DNA of 34,626 bases from a virus. The stretch is from positions 1 to 34,626 of the IMG/VR virus record IMGVR_UViG_3300042924_000296; one strand, 5' to 3'. The position numbers were made by a program, and so were the translations under genes. Below are positions 6,313 through 13,503 of this stretch, piece after piece; position 1 is the first letter of the stretch, and each line of letters starts with the position of its first letter. The notes under the pieces are model-generated. The model was given only the letters and a program-made list of their open reading frames with translations. It did no database searches and was not told where the DNA came from.

Positions 6313-6444
6313 TGTACCGAAGCGTGTACCGAAATGTACCGAAACGTACCGAAATGTACCGAAGCAAACCCTCTTTGATGTACCGAAACGTACCGAAAGG
6401 GTATATAAACCCTTCGGGTTTCGGTACAAAAAAGGTTTCGGTAC
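6258..6444. repeat. GTACCGAA iteron-like array
   Basis: Ten direct copies of GTACCGAA start at 6258, 6268, 6278, 6314, 6326, 6336, 6346, 6356, 6380 and 6390. Inverted copies lie at 6287-6293 (TCGGTAC), 6420-6427 and 6437-6444 (TTCGGTAC). Within blocks the copies are exactly 10 bases apart, so they face one side of the helix. The array begins inside the 3' end of the primase-helicase gene and ends 40 bases before the next start. This is the layout of iterons bound by a replication initiator or of a multi-site operator. Confidence 0.85.
6398..6421 (+). other. two mutually exclusive hairpins within the repeat array
   Basis: AGGGT-ATATAA-ACCCT (6398-6413) and AAACCC-TTC-GGGTTT (6407-6421) share the ACCC arm, so only one can form at a time. 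No U-tract follows, so a simple terminator is unlikely. An AT-rich melting element or an RNA switch between two states are possible readings. Confidence 0.4.
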
Positions 6445-6483
6445 ACGGCGGCGGGTTTTTGAGTGTTTTTAAGGAGAATTGAG

Positions 6484-6789
6484 ATGGGATCAAAAAAGGT
6501 AAAAATGTGGTGCGGAAATCCACCAGATGATCAAATGTGGGTCAAGGTTTGTGACCTTGGAAAGTTTGATGGGATCGGTTGGGAGATGTATTCCAAAGTG
6601 CCTGATGCAGATAGCCCGTGGCAAAGTTACAAGCTGGTGGCTAATGGCGTAGTGCCAGGCAAGGCGAACTACAGGCTTGCATGGAACGGTGAAAGGTTTG
6701 CGGTGCATAAGGACATCGAGGCACTTGAAGAATTTAGGCCAGCATTGGCCAGAGCAGTTAACAGAGCGCTTGATAAGGCCGTTGCGTGA
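6484..6789 (+). CDS. hypothetical protein between primase-helicase and resolvase
   Basis: A 101-residue protein that I do not recognise. It starts MGSKKVKMWCGNPPDDQMWV and has a Trp-rich N-terminal half with a beta-strand pattern (YKLVANGVVPGKANYRLAW) and a C-terminal helix (LEEFRPALARAVNRALDKA). ATG 6484 was chosen because AAGGAG lies seven bases upstream; a GTG at 6463 would place that site inside the gene. Its TGA overlaps the GTG of the resolvase. It sits directly after the iteron-like array, so a role in replication is possible but not shown. Confidence 0.7.
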   Translation: MGSKKVKMWCGNPPDDQMWVKVCDLGKFDGIGWEMYSKVPDADSPWQSYKLVANGVVPGKANYRLAWNGERFAVHKDIEALEEFRPALARAVNRALDKAVA

Positions 6790-7133
6790 TTGAAGTTGAA
6801 ATGGACATGAAAATTGTGTCAGTGGCAAACATGAGACTGCATTGGGCAGCCAAAGCAAGGTTGACCAAAAGCCAGCGACAAAAGACCAGAAATGCGCTGG
6901 CAGCTGTTGCGCAGTCTTTTGGGGTGGAAGTGTTGCCAGTGACCGTTGTGTTGACTAGGGTGGCTCCAAGGCGCTTGGATGGGGATAACCTTCAGTCTGG
7001 GTTTAAGGCAGTGCGTGATGGCGTGGCTGATTGGCTTGGCGTGGACGATGGCAATGGCTTGGTGGATTGGCAGTATGCCCAAAGGTCAGCCGGTGCAAAG
7101 GTGTACAAAGTTGAGATCGAAGTGATAACATGA
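6786..7133 (+). CDS. rusA: RusA-type Holliday junction resolvase
   Basis: A 115-residue RusA-like endonuclease that should cut four-way junctions and branched DNA before packaging. The active-site block is clear: RRLDGDNLQSGFKAVRDGVA with Asp65 and Asp67 and Lys74, followed by WLGVDDGNG with the Asp pair at 87-88. The length suits the family (about 120). GTG 6786 overlaps the previous TGA; ATG 6801 and 6807 are alternatives. It complements the leftward recombination genes and lies between replication and packaging genes, the common place for this enzyme in phages. Confidence 0.85.
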   Translation: MIEVEMDMKIVSVANMRLHWAAKARLTKSQRQKTRNALAAVAQSFGVEVLPVTVVLTRVAPRRLDGDNLQSGFKAVRDGVADWLGVDDGNGLVDWQYAQRSAGAKVYKVEIEVIT

Positions 7134-7217
7134 TGCCGTGCGCTACTTTGCAGTTGCCGCATGTTTTGGGGGAAAGCGCCACCGGCGTGAGTACCTCGCT
7201 TTTTTAGGAGTTTACAA

Positions 7218-7733
7218 GTGACTGAAAACTTGGTGTCAGAGATGACAGTGCAAAAACGAGGCGTGGGTAGGCCAACAGTCTTTGGCATTGATAACCCATG
7301 TTGGCAGACCATCTGTGAACAGATGTCGCTTGGCAAAAGTCTAAGCAGTGTGCTTAGATCCAATGACGGTATGCCCTCATACCATGCCGTCATGTTGATG
7401 ATTAAGAGTAGCCCTGAGTTTCGGGGAATGTATGAGAAAGCCATTGAGAACCGCGCAGATCGCTTGGCTGAAGAAATCCTAGAGTTGGCTGACGAACAGA
7501 TGCCAGACGGCTTAGAAGGCCCGTTAGCCAGTGCGTGGGTACAACAAAAGCGTATGCAAGTTGATGCCCGTAAATGGGTGGCCTCTAAACTCAAGCCCAA
7601 AGTCTATGGCGATCGCATTGATGTTGCCGTCACAGATAACCGAATTAGCGTCATGGATGCGCTCAAAGAAGCAAAGCAGCGTGTGTTAAGTGACGACAGT
7701 AACGTAGTAGATGTTGATGCGAAGGAAGCGTAA
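7218..7733 (+). CDS. terS: terminase small subunit, Sf6-like
   Basis: A 171-residue small terminase subunit that recognises phage DNA for packaging. The N-terminus contains GVGRPTVFG and a helix-turn-helix-like stretch with the phrase MPSYHAVMLMIKSSPEFRGM, followed by helices (ENRADRLAEEILELADEQM) and the RMQVDARKWVASKLKPKVYG segment typical of Sf6-type small subunits. GTG 7218 has AGGAG seven bases upstream. An 84-base gap separates it from the resolvase. The gene lies before the large subunit, as usual, but with an unusually large 343-base gap between them. Confidence 0.85.
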   Translation: MTENLVSEMTVQKRGVGRPTVFGIDNPCWQTICEQMSLGKSLSSVLRSNDGMPSYHAVMLMIKSSPEFRGMYEKAIENRADRLAEEILELADEQMPDGLEGPLASAWVQQKRMQVDARKWVASKLKPKVYGDRIDVAVTDNRISVMDALKEAKQRVLSDDSNVVDVDAKEA

Positions 7734-7743
7734 TGAGGCAAGG

Positions 7744-7762
7744 TTATGCGCTTTTCGCATAA
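7744..7762 (+). terminator. hairpin 11 bases after the small terminase gene
   Basis: TTATGCG and CGCATAA form a seven-pair stem around a CTTTT loop. The following bases (ATTCTT) are only weakly U-rich, so a partial terminator or an RNA-stabilising hairpin are both possible. Confidence 0.4.
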
Positions 7763-7790
7763 ATTCTTGTGAACTACGCGCACGCGCACA

Positions 7791-7808
7791 CGTTGCGTTT
7801 ACGCAACG
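7791..7808. other. perfect 8-bp inverted repeat
   Basis: CGTTGCGTTTACGCAACG is a perfect inverted repeat with a two-base centre. It can form a tight hairpin or serve as a binding site for a dimeric protein. It lies 73 bases before the first DnaA-like box. Confidence 0.55.
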
Positions 7809-7880
7809 AAAAGAAGGCTCGTAAAGCAGAAAATACGTTTCTACTTTATACAGTGTCCATTATGTTAAGTTGACCCTAAG

Positions 7881-7969
7881 TTATCCACAGAAAAAAGAAT
7901 GACAAGGTATTACAGTTTAAGTTATGCACAGGCGATTGTGGACAAGTGTGCATAACTGCCTGTGGACAA
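7881..7969. promoter_or_regulatory. cluster of five DnaA-box-like sites
   Basis: TTATCCACA at 7881-7889 is a perfect DnaA box. TTATGCACA lies at 7922-7930 and in reverse at 7947-7955; both fit the consensus TTWTNCACA. Two reversed TTGTCCACA sites lie at 7937-7945 and 7961-7969 and also fit. Five matches in 89 bases, with none noticed elsewhere in the window, suggest that host DnaA binds here. Confidence 0.65.
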
Positions 7970-7996
7970 GGCAAATTCCCACCCGCTAACCGTGGT

Positions 7997-8031
7997 GGGG
8001 GGGGGTAGGGCCGGAGGGAAAGGGCCGCGGG
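7997..8031 (+). other. G-quadruplex-forming motif
   Basis: Five G-runs of three or more (7997-8005, 8008-8010, 8016-8018, 8022-8024 and 8029-8031) are separated by loops of 2, 5, 3 and 4 bases. This fits the usual G3-N1-7 rule. It lies between the DnaA-like boxes and the AT-rich tract. Confidence 0.6.
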
Positions 8032-8076
8032 AACGGTAGCCCCGCGAACATTTTTAAATTTTTTTTTAATAAATAA

Positions 8077-9603
8077 ATGCAAACCACAATTTACAAACCC
8101 GAAGATGAGCAGGAACTGATGGCCACGCTGTGGACACCGGCGATCGCAGACGACCCCGAAGCCTTCGTGCTGTTTGCCTTCCCTTGGGGTCAGGAGAACA
8201 CGCCTTTGGCCAACTTCAAAGGCCCGCGCAAGTGGCAGCGCGAAGTCCTACGGGACATTGCAGCGCACGTCAAACGGCAGCAAGGCCGCATAAATTTTGA
8301 GACTTTGCGCCAAGCCGTGTCGTCTGGCCGAGGGATCGGCAAATCAGCCCTCGTCAGTTGGCTTACCATTTGGATGCTGTCCACGCGCATTGGCTCGACA
8401 ACGATCATTTCGGCCAACTCGGAAGCCCAGCTGCGGGCGGTGACATGGGCTGAAATCACGAAGTGGTTGGCCATGAGCATCAACAGCCATTGGTTTGAGG
8501 TAAGTGCGACAAAAGTAGCGCCTGCAAACTGGCTGACTGAACTGGTTGAAAAAGACTTGCGCAAGGGAACTCGTTATTGGGCGGTTGAGGGCAGGCTTTG
8601 GTCTGCTGAGAATCCTGATTCTTACGCTGGTGTTCACAATCACGATGGTGTGATGGTGATTTTTGATGAGGCCAGCGGTATTGATGACTCGATCTGGGCT
8701 GTGACGGCTGGATTCTTTACTGAGAACACCCCTAACCGCCTGTGGTTGGCGTTCTCCAATCCACGGCGTAATACGGGTTACTTTTATGAGTGTTTTAACT
8801 CAAAGAGGGACTTTTGGACAAACAAGGTGGTGGATGCCAGAACGGTTGAGGGCACAGATAAACAGGTTTACCAAGGCATCATTGATGAATATGGCCAAGA
8901 CAGTGCCCAGGCGCACGTTGAGGTTTACGGCATGTTCCCGTCTGAGGGTGATGACCAGTTTATTCCGGCGAATATTGTGGATGAGGCCATGGTGCGGCCT
9001 AAGTACAAGGATCAAACCGCGCCAATCATCATTGGAGTTGACCCTGCGCGCTTTGGCGCTGATGCTACGGTGATTGCGATACGTCAAGGGCGCGATATTG
9101 TGCGCATTGACCGCCATCGAGGTGATGACACCATGACGGTGGTTGGGCACATTATTGAAGCGATTGAGGAATTTAAGCCAACGCTGGTGGTGATTGACGA
9201 AGGTGGGCTTGGTGCTGGTATTGTTGACCGTTTGAAGGAACAAAGGTACAAAATCAAAGGTGTCAACTTTGGCAATAAATCGGCAAATCCGATCATGTAT
9301 GGCAATAAAAGGGCCGAAATGTGGGGAAAAATGAAGGATTGGTTGAAAAGTGCAAGTATCCCAAAAGATAGGTTCTTGAAAACTGATTTAATTTCGCCTA
9401 TGATCAAGCCGGATTCAAAAGGCACGATCTTTTTGGAGTCGAAGAAAGACATGAAGGCTAGAGGCTTGGCCTCGCCTGATGCGGCTGATGCAATATGTGT
9501 GACTTTTGCTTTTCCTGTTGCACATCGTGAGTACAATGAGAGTACCCAGCGCAGGGCTTATGCTGGCAGCGCTGGGGTTACAACTTCTTGGATGGGGTCT
9601 TGA
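8077..9603 (+). CDS. terL: terminase large subunit
   Basis: A 508-residue packaging motor. The ATPase domain has Walker A SGRGIGKS (83-90) and Walker B VMVIFDEAS with Asp197 and Glu198. The RNase H-like nuclease domain has Asp322 in IIIGVDPARFGAD, Asp374 in LVVIDEGG and a third acidic site in SPDAADAICV. It drives DNA into the prohead and cuts it. ATG 8077 follows an AT-rich stretch with no Shine-Dalgarno, so translation may start weakly or depend on an unstructured leader. The gene is followed after two bases by the next start. Confidence 0.95.
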   Translation: MQTTIYKPEDEQELMATLWTPAIADDPEAFVLFAFPWGQENTPLANFKGPRKWQREVLRDIAAHVKRQQGRINFETLRQAVSSGRGIGKSALVSWLTIWMLSTRIGSTTIISANSEAQLRAVTWAEITKWLAMSINSHWFEVSATKVAPANWLTELVEKDLRKGTRYWAVEGRLWSAENPDSYAGVHNHDGVMVIFDEASGIDDSIWAVTAGFFTENTPNRLWLAFSNPRRNTGYFYECFNSKRDFWTNKVVDARTVEGTDKQVYQGIIDEYGQDSAQAHVEVYGMFPSEGDDQFIPANIVDEAMVRPKYKDQTAPIIIGVDPARFGADATVIAIRQGRDIVRIDRHRGDDTMTVVGHIIEAIEEFKPTLVVIDEGGLGAGIVDRLKEQRYKIKGVNFGNKSANPIMYGNKRAEMWGKMKDWLKSASIPKDRFLKTDLISPMIKPDSKGTIFLESKKDMKARGLASPDAADAICVTFAFPVAHREYNESTQRRAYAGSAGVTTSWMGS

Positions 9604-9605
9604 GC

Positions 9606-9866
9606 ATGGCGACAAAGAAAAATGTATCGTTAAGTGTTGGCCGCGGTGAGAAATTGCCAGTGTCTAAGGGTGCGGGCTTGACCGAAAAGGGCCGCGCTAA
9701 GTACAACCGCGAAACGGGCAGTAATTTGAAAGCGCCAGCGCCTAATCCGAAGACCAAGGCTGACCAAAATCGCAAGGATTCATTTTGTGCAAGAATGGGC
9801 GCTGTTGCGGCCAACGCCAAGGACGGCGAACGCGCTAAAGCGGCTCTTAAACGATGGAAGTGTTAA
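9606..9866 (+). CDS. small basic protein, DUF6321-like
   Basis: An 86-residue Lys-, Arg- and Ala-rich protein (SVGRGEKLPVSKGAGLTEKG, then YNRETGSNLKAPAP and a Cys-containing FCARMGAV). The composition and phrases match small phage proteins that I recall as DUF6321, found in other phages next to terminase and portal genes, with no known role. ATG 9606 lies two bases after the terminase stop; an in-frame upstream start at 9588 would overlap terminase. It may be a DNA- or capsid-associated protein because of its charge, which is inference. Confidence 0.7.
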   Translation: MATKKNVSLSVGRGEKLPVSKGAGLTEKGRAKYNRETGSNLKAPAPNPKTKADQNRKDSFCARMGAVAANAKDGERAKAALKRWKC

Positions 9867-9869
9867 ATC

Positions 9870-10034
9870 ATGGCAACTAAACCTGGCCTTTATGCCAACA
9901 TTCACGCAAAACAGGCTCGTATCAAAGCAGGCTCTGGCGAGAAAATGAACAAAGTTGGCAGCAAAAACGCGCCAACAGCCAAAGATTTTAAAGAGTCAGC
10001 GAAGACGGCAAAGCCTGCCAAGAAGGGGAAATAA
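9870..10034 (+). CDS. 54-residue basic phage protein
   Basis: A short Lys-rich protein starting MATKPGLYANIHAKQARIKA, with GSGEKMNKVGSKNAP and a Lys/Ala tail ending KKGK. Nearly identical small proteins occur, from memory, before the portal gene of many P22-like and environmental phages, so I treat it as real despite its size. It begins three bases after the previous stop and is followed after one base by the next ATG. Function unknown; the charge suggests nucleic-acid or capsid contact. Confidence 0.7.
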   Translation: MATKPGLYANIHAKQARIKAGSGEKMNKVGSKNAPTAKDFKESAKTAKPAKKGK

Positions 10035-10035
10035 C

Positions 10036-10464
10036 ATGGCGAATACCAAACCTATTGGCGTTGCGTACGAAGATCAAAACATCATCAACGCGGATATTGT
10101 CAAAGCCACCGACATTGCTTGTACTAGCACGATTGGTTATGCGGCCAGTGCTTTTGGCACGGTAACTCAAACCAACAACAAGACCACGGCGGTAACAATC
10201 AACACGCCCTCTGGCCAGATTACTACGGCCAATGCGCAGATGGCCCCCGCTGCCAATGCTGTGTTTGTGGTGAATTGCAGCACAGTCAGTACCAAAGATG
10301 TGGTGGTCATTAGCGTGGCTTCTGGCGGTACTTTGGGCGCGTATAACGCTTTTATTGCTGCTGTTGCTGATGGCTCATTTACAGTAGAACTTAAAAATGT
10401 GACTAATAATGCGTACAGCGAAGCAATTAAGTTGAACTACGCTATTTTCCACACGGAGAGTTAA
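10036..10464 (+). CDS. decoration- or fibre-like structural protein (142 aa)
   Basis: A 142-residue Thr-, Ala- and Val-rich protein without Cys clusters or membrane segments, apparently mostly beta strand (TTAVTINTPSGQITTANAQM, FVVNCSTVSTKDVVVISVAS). Its first residues, MANTKPIGVAYED, match the start of the protein at 18846-19310 (MPNTKAVGVAYSD), suggesting a shared docking segment on the virion. ATG 10036 follows the previous TAA by one base. Likely a minor head protein; family not identified. Confidence 0.68.
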   Translation: MANTKPIGVAYEDQNIINADIVKATDIACTSTIGYAASAFGTVTQTNNKTTAVTINTPSGQITTANAQMAPAANAVFVVNCSTVSTKDVVVISVASGGTLGAYNAFIAAVADGSFTVELKNVTNNAYSEAIKLNYAIFHTES

Positions 10465-10465
10465 C

Positions 10466-10609
10466 ATGCCACTGGTCAAATCAAAATCACCCGAAGCCTT
10501 CCGCAAGAACGTGAAGGCTGAAGTTGCCGCAGGCAAGCCTGTCAAGCAGGCCGTGGCCATTGCTTACTCGGTTAAGCGCGAAGCTGCCAAACCAAAGGCC
10601 AAGAAATGA
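10466..10609 (+). CDS. 47-residue protein, DUF6496-like
   Basis: MPLVKSKSPEAFRKNVKAE followed by AAGKPVKQAVAIAYSVKR and a basic Lys-rich tail. This pattern is well known to me from small phage proteins of the DUF6496 type, with no assigned activity. It follows the previous TAA after one base, and its TGA overlaps the ATG of the GroES-like gene (ATGA), so the two are probably translated together. Confidence 0.72.
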   Translation: MPLVKSKSPEAFRKNVKAEVAAGKPVKQAVAIAYSVKREAAKPKAKK

Positions 10610-10878
10610 ATTTCAAGCCGTTAAAAGATTGTGTTTTGATTGAGCAAGAAATTGAAAAGCAAGGGTTGATTGTTGTGCCGCAGTCCAAACTGGCGCAAGG
10701 TTTTGTTCGAGCAGTTGGCCAAGGCAAGCGCACAGAAGACGGCGCTTTGATCCCGATGGACATCCAAGTTGGCGATCATGTGCTGTTTGGTGAGTTTTCA
10801 GGACAAAAAGTTAAGCACGAAGGCAAAGAATACCTTATGATGCGTGAACCCGATGTGATTGGAGTCCTTAATGGCTGA
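10606..10878 (+). CDS. phage-encoded GroES-like co-chaperonin
   Basis: A 90-residue Cpn10 protein. It starts MNFKPLKDCVLIEQ as GroES proteins do (PL.D.V), has a mobile-loop region with GLIVVPQSK around residues 24-32, then GFVRAVGQGKRTEDGALIP, VGDHVLFGEFSGQKVK and KEYLMMREPDVIGVL, all Cpn10 signatures. It should cap host GroEL and change its substrate choice. P22-type coat protein is known to need GroEL/GroES to fold, so a link to coat folding is reasonable. No GroEL gene is present. It overlaps both neighbours, directly before the portal. Confidence 0.88.
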   Translation: MNFKPLKDCVLIEQEIEKQGLIVVPQSKLAQGFVRAVGQGKRTEDGALIPMDIQVGDHVLFGEFSGQKVKHEGKEYLMMREPDVIGVLNG

Positions 10879-13105
10879 TCCTACCGGCATCGTAGCCGCA
10901 GCAGCAGTTGCTGTTGGCGGTTCGGCCAAAGACAAAAGTAACGCTGACATTCTGGCGACTGCCCGATCACGTCTTGACATGGCAATGTCTGCATTGTCAG
11001 AGTCACGCGAGGACGAAATTGACGATTTGCGCTTTTATGCTGGATCGCCTGACAACCAGTGGCAGTGGCCTGCCGATGTGTTGGCTACTCGCGGTGCGGT
11101 GCAGGGTCAAACAATCAACGCACGTCCCTGCCTGACAATCAACAAACTGCCACAACACGTTCGTCAAGTGACGAATGACATGCGCCAGAATAGACCAGGC
11201 GCGAAGGTAATCCCCGTAGACGACAAAGCTGACCTACAAGTGGCTGAAATATACAACGGCATGATTCGCCACATTGAGTACATTTCTGACGCTGACGTTG
11301 CATACGACACGGCTTGCGAGAACCAAGTGGCTTATGGTGAGGGCTATATCAGGTTGTTGACCGAGTATTGTGATGACGACAACTTTAATCAAGACATTAA
11401 GATTGGCCGAGTTCGCAATAGCTTTTCGGTTTACATGGATCCAACAATCCAAGACCCAACGGGTGCAGATGCCAAGTATTGCTTTGTGACCGAAGATGTG
11501 TCCAGAGAAGACTATGAACGCATGTACCCAGATGCAGCGCCCATTACAACTTTGCAATCTTTGGGTGTAGGCGATCAGTCAATTTCTAATTGGCTCAATG
11601 AAGACACGATCCGCATTGCGGATTATTACTACATTGAGTATGACCGTGCTACGCTGAATTTGTACCCTGGCAACACAACCGCATTTGACGGCACACCCGA
11701 AGACAAGATGCTTCGTCAAGCCTACGGCAAGCCCAAGCGCACACGCGAGTCTGATCGCCCCCGTGTTCGGTATTGCAAGATCAATGGATACGAAATCCTT
11801 GAGCAAAACGAATGGGCTGGCAAGTACATTCCCGTGGTTCGCATTGTTGGCAATGAGTTTGAAGTTGACGGCAGAATCTACATCAGTGGCTTGGTGCGTA
11901 ACGCTAAAGATGCCCAACGCATGTATAACTATTGGGTTTCACAAGAAGCTGAAATGTTGGCTCTGGCTCCCAAAGCACCGTTTATTGGTTATGGTGGCCA
12001 GTTTGAGGGTTATGAGGAAAAATGGAAGACGGCCAATACAAACAACTGGCCTTATCTTGAAGTTAACCCTGATGTAACCGACGGCCAAGGCGCAGTTTTG
12101 CCCTTGCCCCAACGCGCACAGCCACCAATGGCTTCGTCTGGTTTGTTGCAAGCTAAAGCTGGCGCATCTGAAGACATCAAGTCCACAACGGGTCAGTACA
12201 ACGCATCATTGGGTCAAGGCGGTAATGAGCGTTCTGGCAAAGCCATTCTTGCGCGTCAGCGTGAGGGTGATGTTGGCACTTACCATTATGGTGACAACTT
12301 GACTCGCGGTGTGCGCCACATTGCCCGCCAACTGGTTGATCTGATCCCCAAAATCTATGACACGCAACGTATTGCCCGCATTATTGGGGAAGACGGCGTG
12401 ACAAAGATGGCTAAGATTGATCCAGAGCAGGAAATGCCGGTGCGTGAAATACGCGACCAAGAGGGCATTTTGATCGACAAGATTTATAACCCCGGCGTTG
12501 GTAAGTACGACGTTGTGGCTACCACGGGGCCGGGCTACGCTACCAAACGCCAAGAGTCACTTGAGGCAATGGGCATGTTGTTGCAGGGCAACCCTCAATT
12601 GTGGTCAGTGGCTGGTGATTTGTTTGTGAAGAACATGGATTGGCCTGGCGCTCAAGAAATGGCCAAACGCTTTGCCAAAACCATTGATCCAAAATTCCTC
12701 AATGATGGTGAAGATTCACCTGAGTTGCAGGCAGCTCAACAGCAAATTCAAGCAATGAGCCAGCAGATGGATCAATTGGTTGGAATGATCGACAATGTAA
12801 ACAGTTCTGAAATTGTTCGCACAAATGAGATCAAAGAGTTCGAAGCCATGATTAAAGCGTATGCGGCTGAGACACAACGTATTTCTGCGGTTCAAGCTAG
12901 TATGTCGCCAGAGCAGATTCAAGACATCGTTATGGGTACAGTTCACGGCATGATCACAAGCGGTGATCTTGTTGGCGAGATGCCAGGCCGTGAGATGCAA
13001 ATGGAAAACATGGGTGAAATGCAACAAATGGGTATGCCACCAGAAGGTATGCCATTAGAAAGTATGCCGCCCGAAGGAATGCCACCACAAGGAATGCCAC
13101 AATGA
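10871..13105 (+). CDS. portal protein, P22-like
   Basis: A 744-residue portal of the P22 family, the dodecameric channel for DNA at one capsid vertex. Supporting segments are SPDNQWQWPADVLATRG, INKLPQHVRQVTNDMRQNRP, YDTACENQVAYGEGYIRLL and VYMDPTIQDPTGADAKYCF. The length is near that of P22 gp1 (725). ATG 10871 has GGAG six bases upstream and overlaps the GroES gene end by eight bases; TTG 10859 is less likely. The C-terminus has Gln- and Met-rich helices that may form a barrel, ending with five MPxxGMP-type repeats (from about 13031). Confidence 0.92.
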   Translation: MADPTGIVAAAAVAVGGSAKDKSNADILATARSRLDMAMSALSESREDEIDDLRFYAGSPDNQWQWPADVLATRGAVQGQTINARPCLTINKLPQHVRQVTNDMRQNRPGAKVIPVDDKADLQVAEIYNGMIRHIEYISDADVAYDTACENQVAYGEGYIRLLTEYCDDDNFNQDIKIGRVRNSFSVYMDPTIQDPTGADAKYCFVTEDVSREDYERMYPDAAPITTLQSLGVGDQSISNWLNEDTIRIADYYYIEYDRATLNLYPGNTTAFDGTPEDKMLRQAYGKPKRTRESDRPRVRYCKINGYEILEQNEWAGKYIPVVRIVGNEFEVDGRIYISGLVRNAKDAQRMYNYWVSQEAEMLALAPKAPFIGYGGQFEGYEEKWKTANTNNWPYLEVNPDVTDGQGAVLPLPQRAQPPMASSGLLQAKAGASEDIKSTTGQYNASLGQGGNERSGKAILARQREGDVGTYHYGDNLTRGVRHIARQLVDLIPKIYDTQRIARIIGEDGVTKMAKIDPEQEMPVREIRDQEGILIDKIYNPGVGKYDVVATTGPGYATKRQESLEAMGMLLQGNPQLWSVAGDLFVKNMDWPGAQEMAKRFAKTIDPKFLNDGEDSPELQAAQQQIQAMSQQMDQLVGMIDNVNSSEIVRTNEIKEFEAMIKAYAAETQRISAVQASMSPEQIQDIVMGTVHGMITSGDLVGEMPGREMQMENMGEMQQMGMPPEGMPLESMPPEGMPPQGMPQ

Positions 13106-13464
13106 AAGCCGCTGAATTTATAGGTTTGTTGTTTTTAGCTAGGGATGTCTCGCACAGTGTGCATCTGAACACACGCAGCTATTCCAAACATAAAGCGTTA
13201 AACATCTTTTATGACCGCATCATTGGTGTAGCCGATGACTTTGCTGAAGCCTATCAAGGCAGGCACGGCCTGATTGGGCCAATTACGCTGCACTCTGTCA
13301 AAAAGACAAACAATATCATTGAATTCTTGGAAGATTCGCTCAAACAGATCGAAGATGCAAGGTATGAAGTGTGTGATAAGTCTGACAGTTCATTGCAACA
13401 GTTGATTGACAACATCATTGAGGTTTATTTGCGAACCCTTTACAAGTTAAAATTTTTGGCGTAA
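13102..13464 (+). CDS. helical phage protein, DUF5856-like
   Basis: A 120-residue all-helical protein: AEFIGLLFLARDVSHSVHL, then FYDRIIGVADDFAEAYQGRH and IIEFLEDSLKQIEDARYEV. The His and Glu spacing and four-helix layout recall ferritin-like folds, and I recall the family as DUF5856 in environmental phages and their relatives. No iron or DNA-binding function is proven. The ATG overlaps the portal TGA (ATGA), and the usual neighbour is the portal or head genes. A role in virion or host stress is speculation. Confidence 0.75.
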   Translation: MKAAEFIGLLFLARDVSHSVHLNTRSYSKHKALNIFYDRIIGVADDFAEAYQGRHGLIGPITLHSVKKTNNIIEFLEDSLKQIEDARYEVCDKSDSSLQQLIDNIIEVYLRTLYKLKFLA

Positions 13465-13484
13465 TTTAAACGCTATGGTATATT
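13456..13484 (+). promoter_or_regulatory. rightward sigma-70-type promoter before the fibre genes
   Basis: TTGGCG (13456-13461) and TATATT (13479-13484) are 17 bases apart, matching four and five of six consensus bases. The -10 box lies 20 bases before ATG 13504, which has its own AAGGAG. The -35 box overlaps the end of the upstream gene. Confidence 0.5.
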
Positions 13485-13503
13485 TAAGGCATAAGGAGCC
13501 ATC

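Larger units (their letters stand above)
7734..8076. other. 343-base non-coding region between terminase genes, candidate replication origin
   Basis: No gene was found here. In order it holds: hairpin TTATGCG-CTTTT-CGCATAA (7744-7762); hairpin CGTTGCGT-TT-ACGCAACG (7791-7808); five DnaA-box-like 9-mers (7881-7969); a five-run G-quadruplex motif (7997-8031); and an AT-rich tract (8050-8076) running into the large terminase start. Boxes followed by an easily melted tract are the parts of a bacterial origin. A packaging (pac) signal is a competing reading because of the terminase neighbours. Confidence 0.55.

Noticed and set aside
6258-6444. possible CRISPR array
   Set aside because: The repeats are 8 bases long, with spacers of only 2 to 16 bases and mixed orientation, which does not fit repeat-spacer structure.
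6147-6523. leftward ORFs with repeated YRN, SVH and FGT phrases
   Set aside because: These are translations of the GTACCGAA array on the other strand. Their repetitive nature comes from the DNA repeats.
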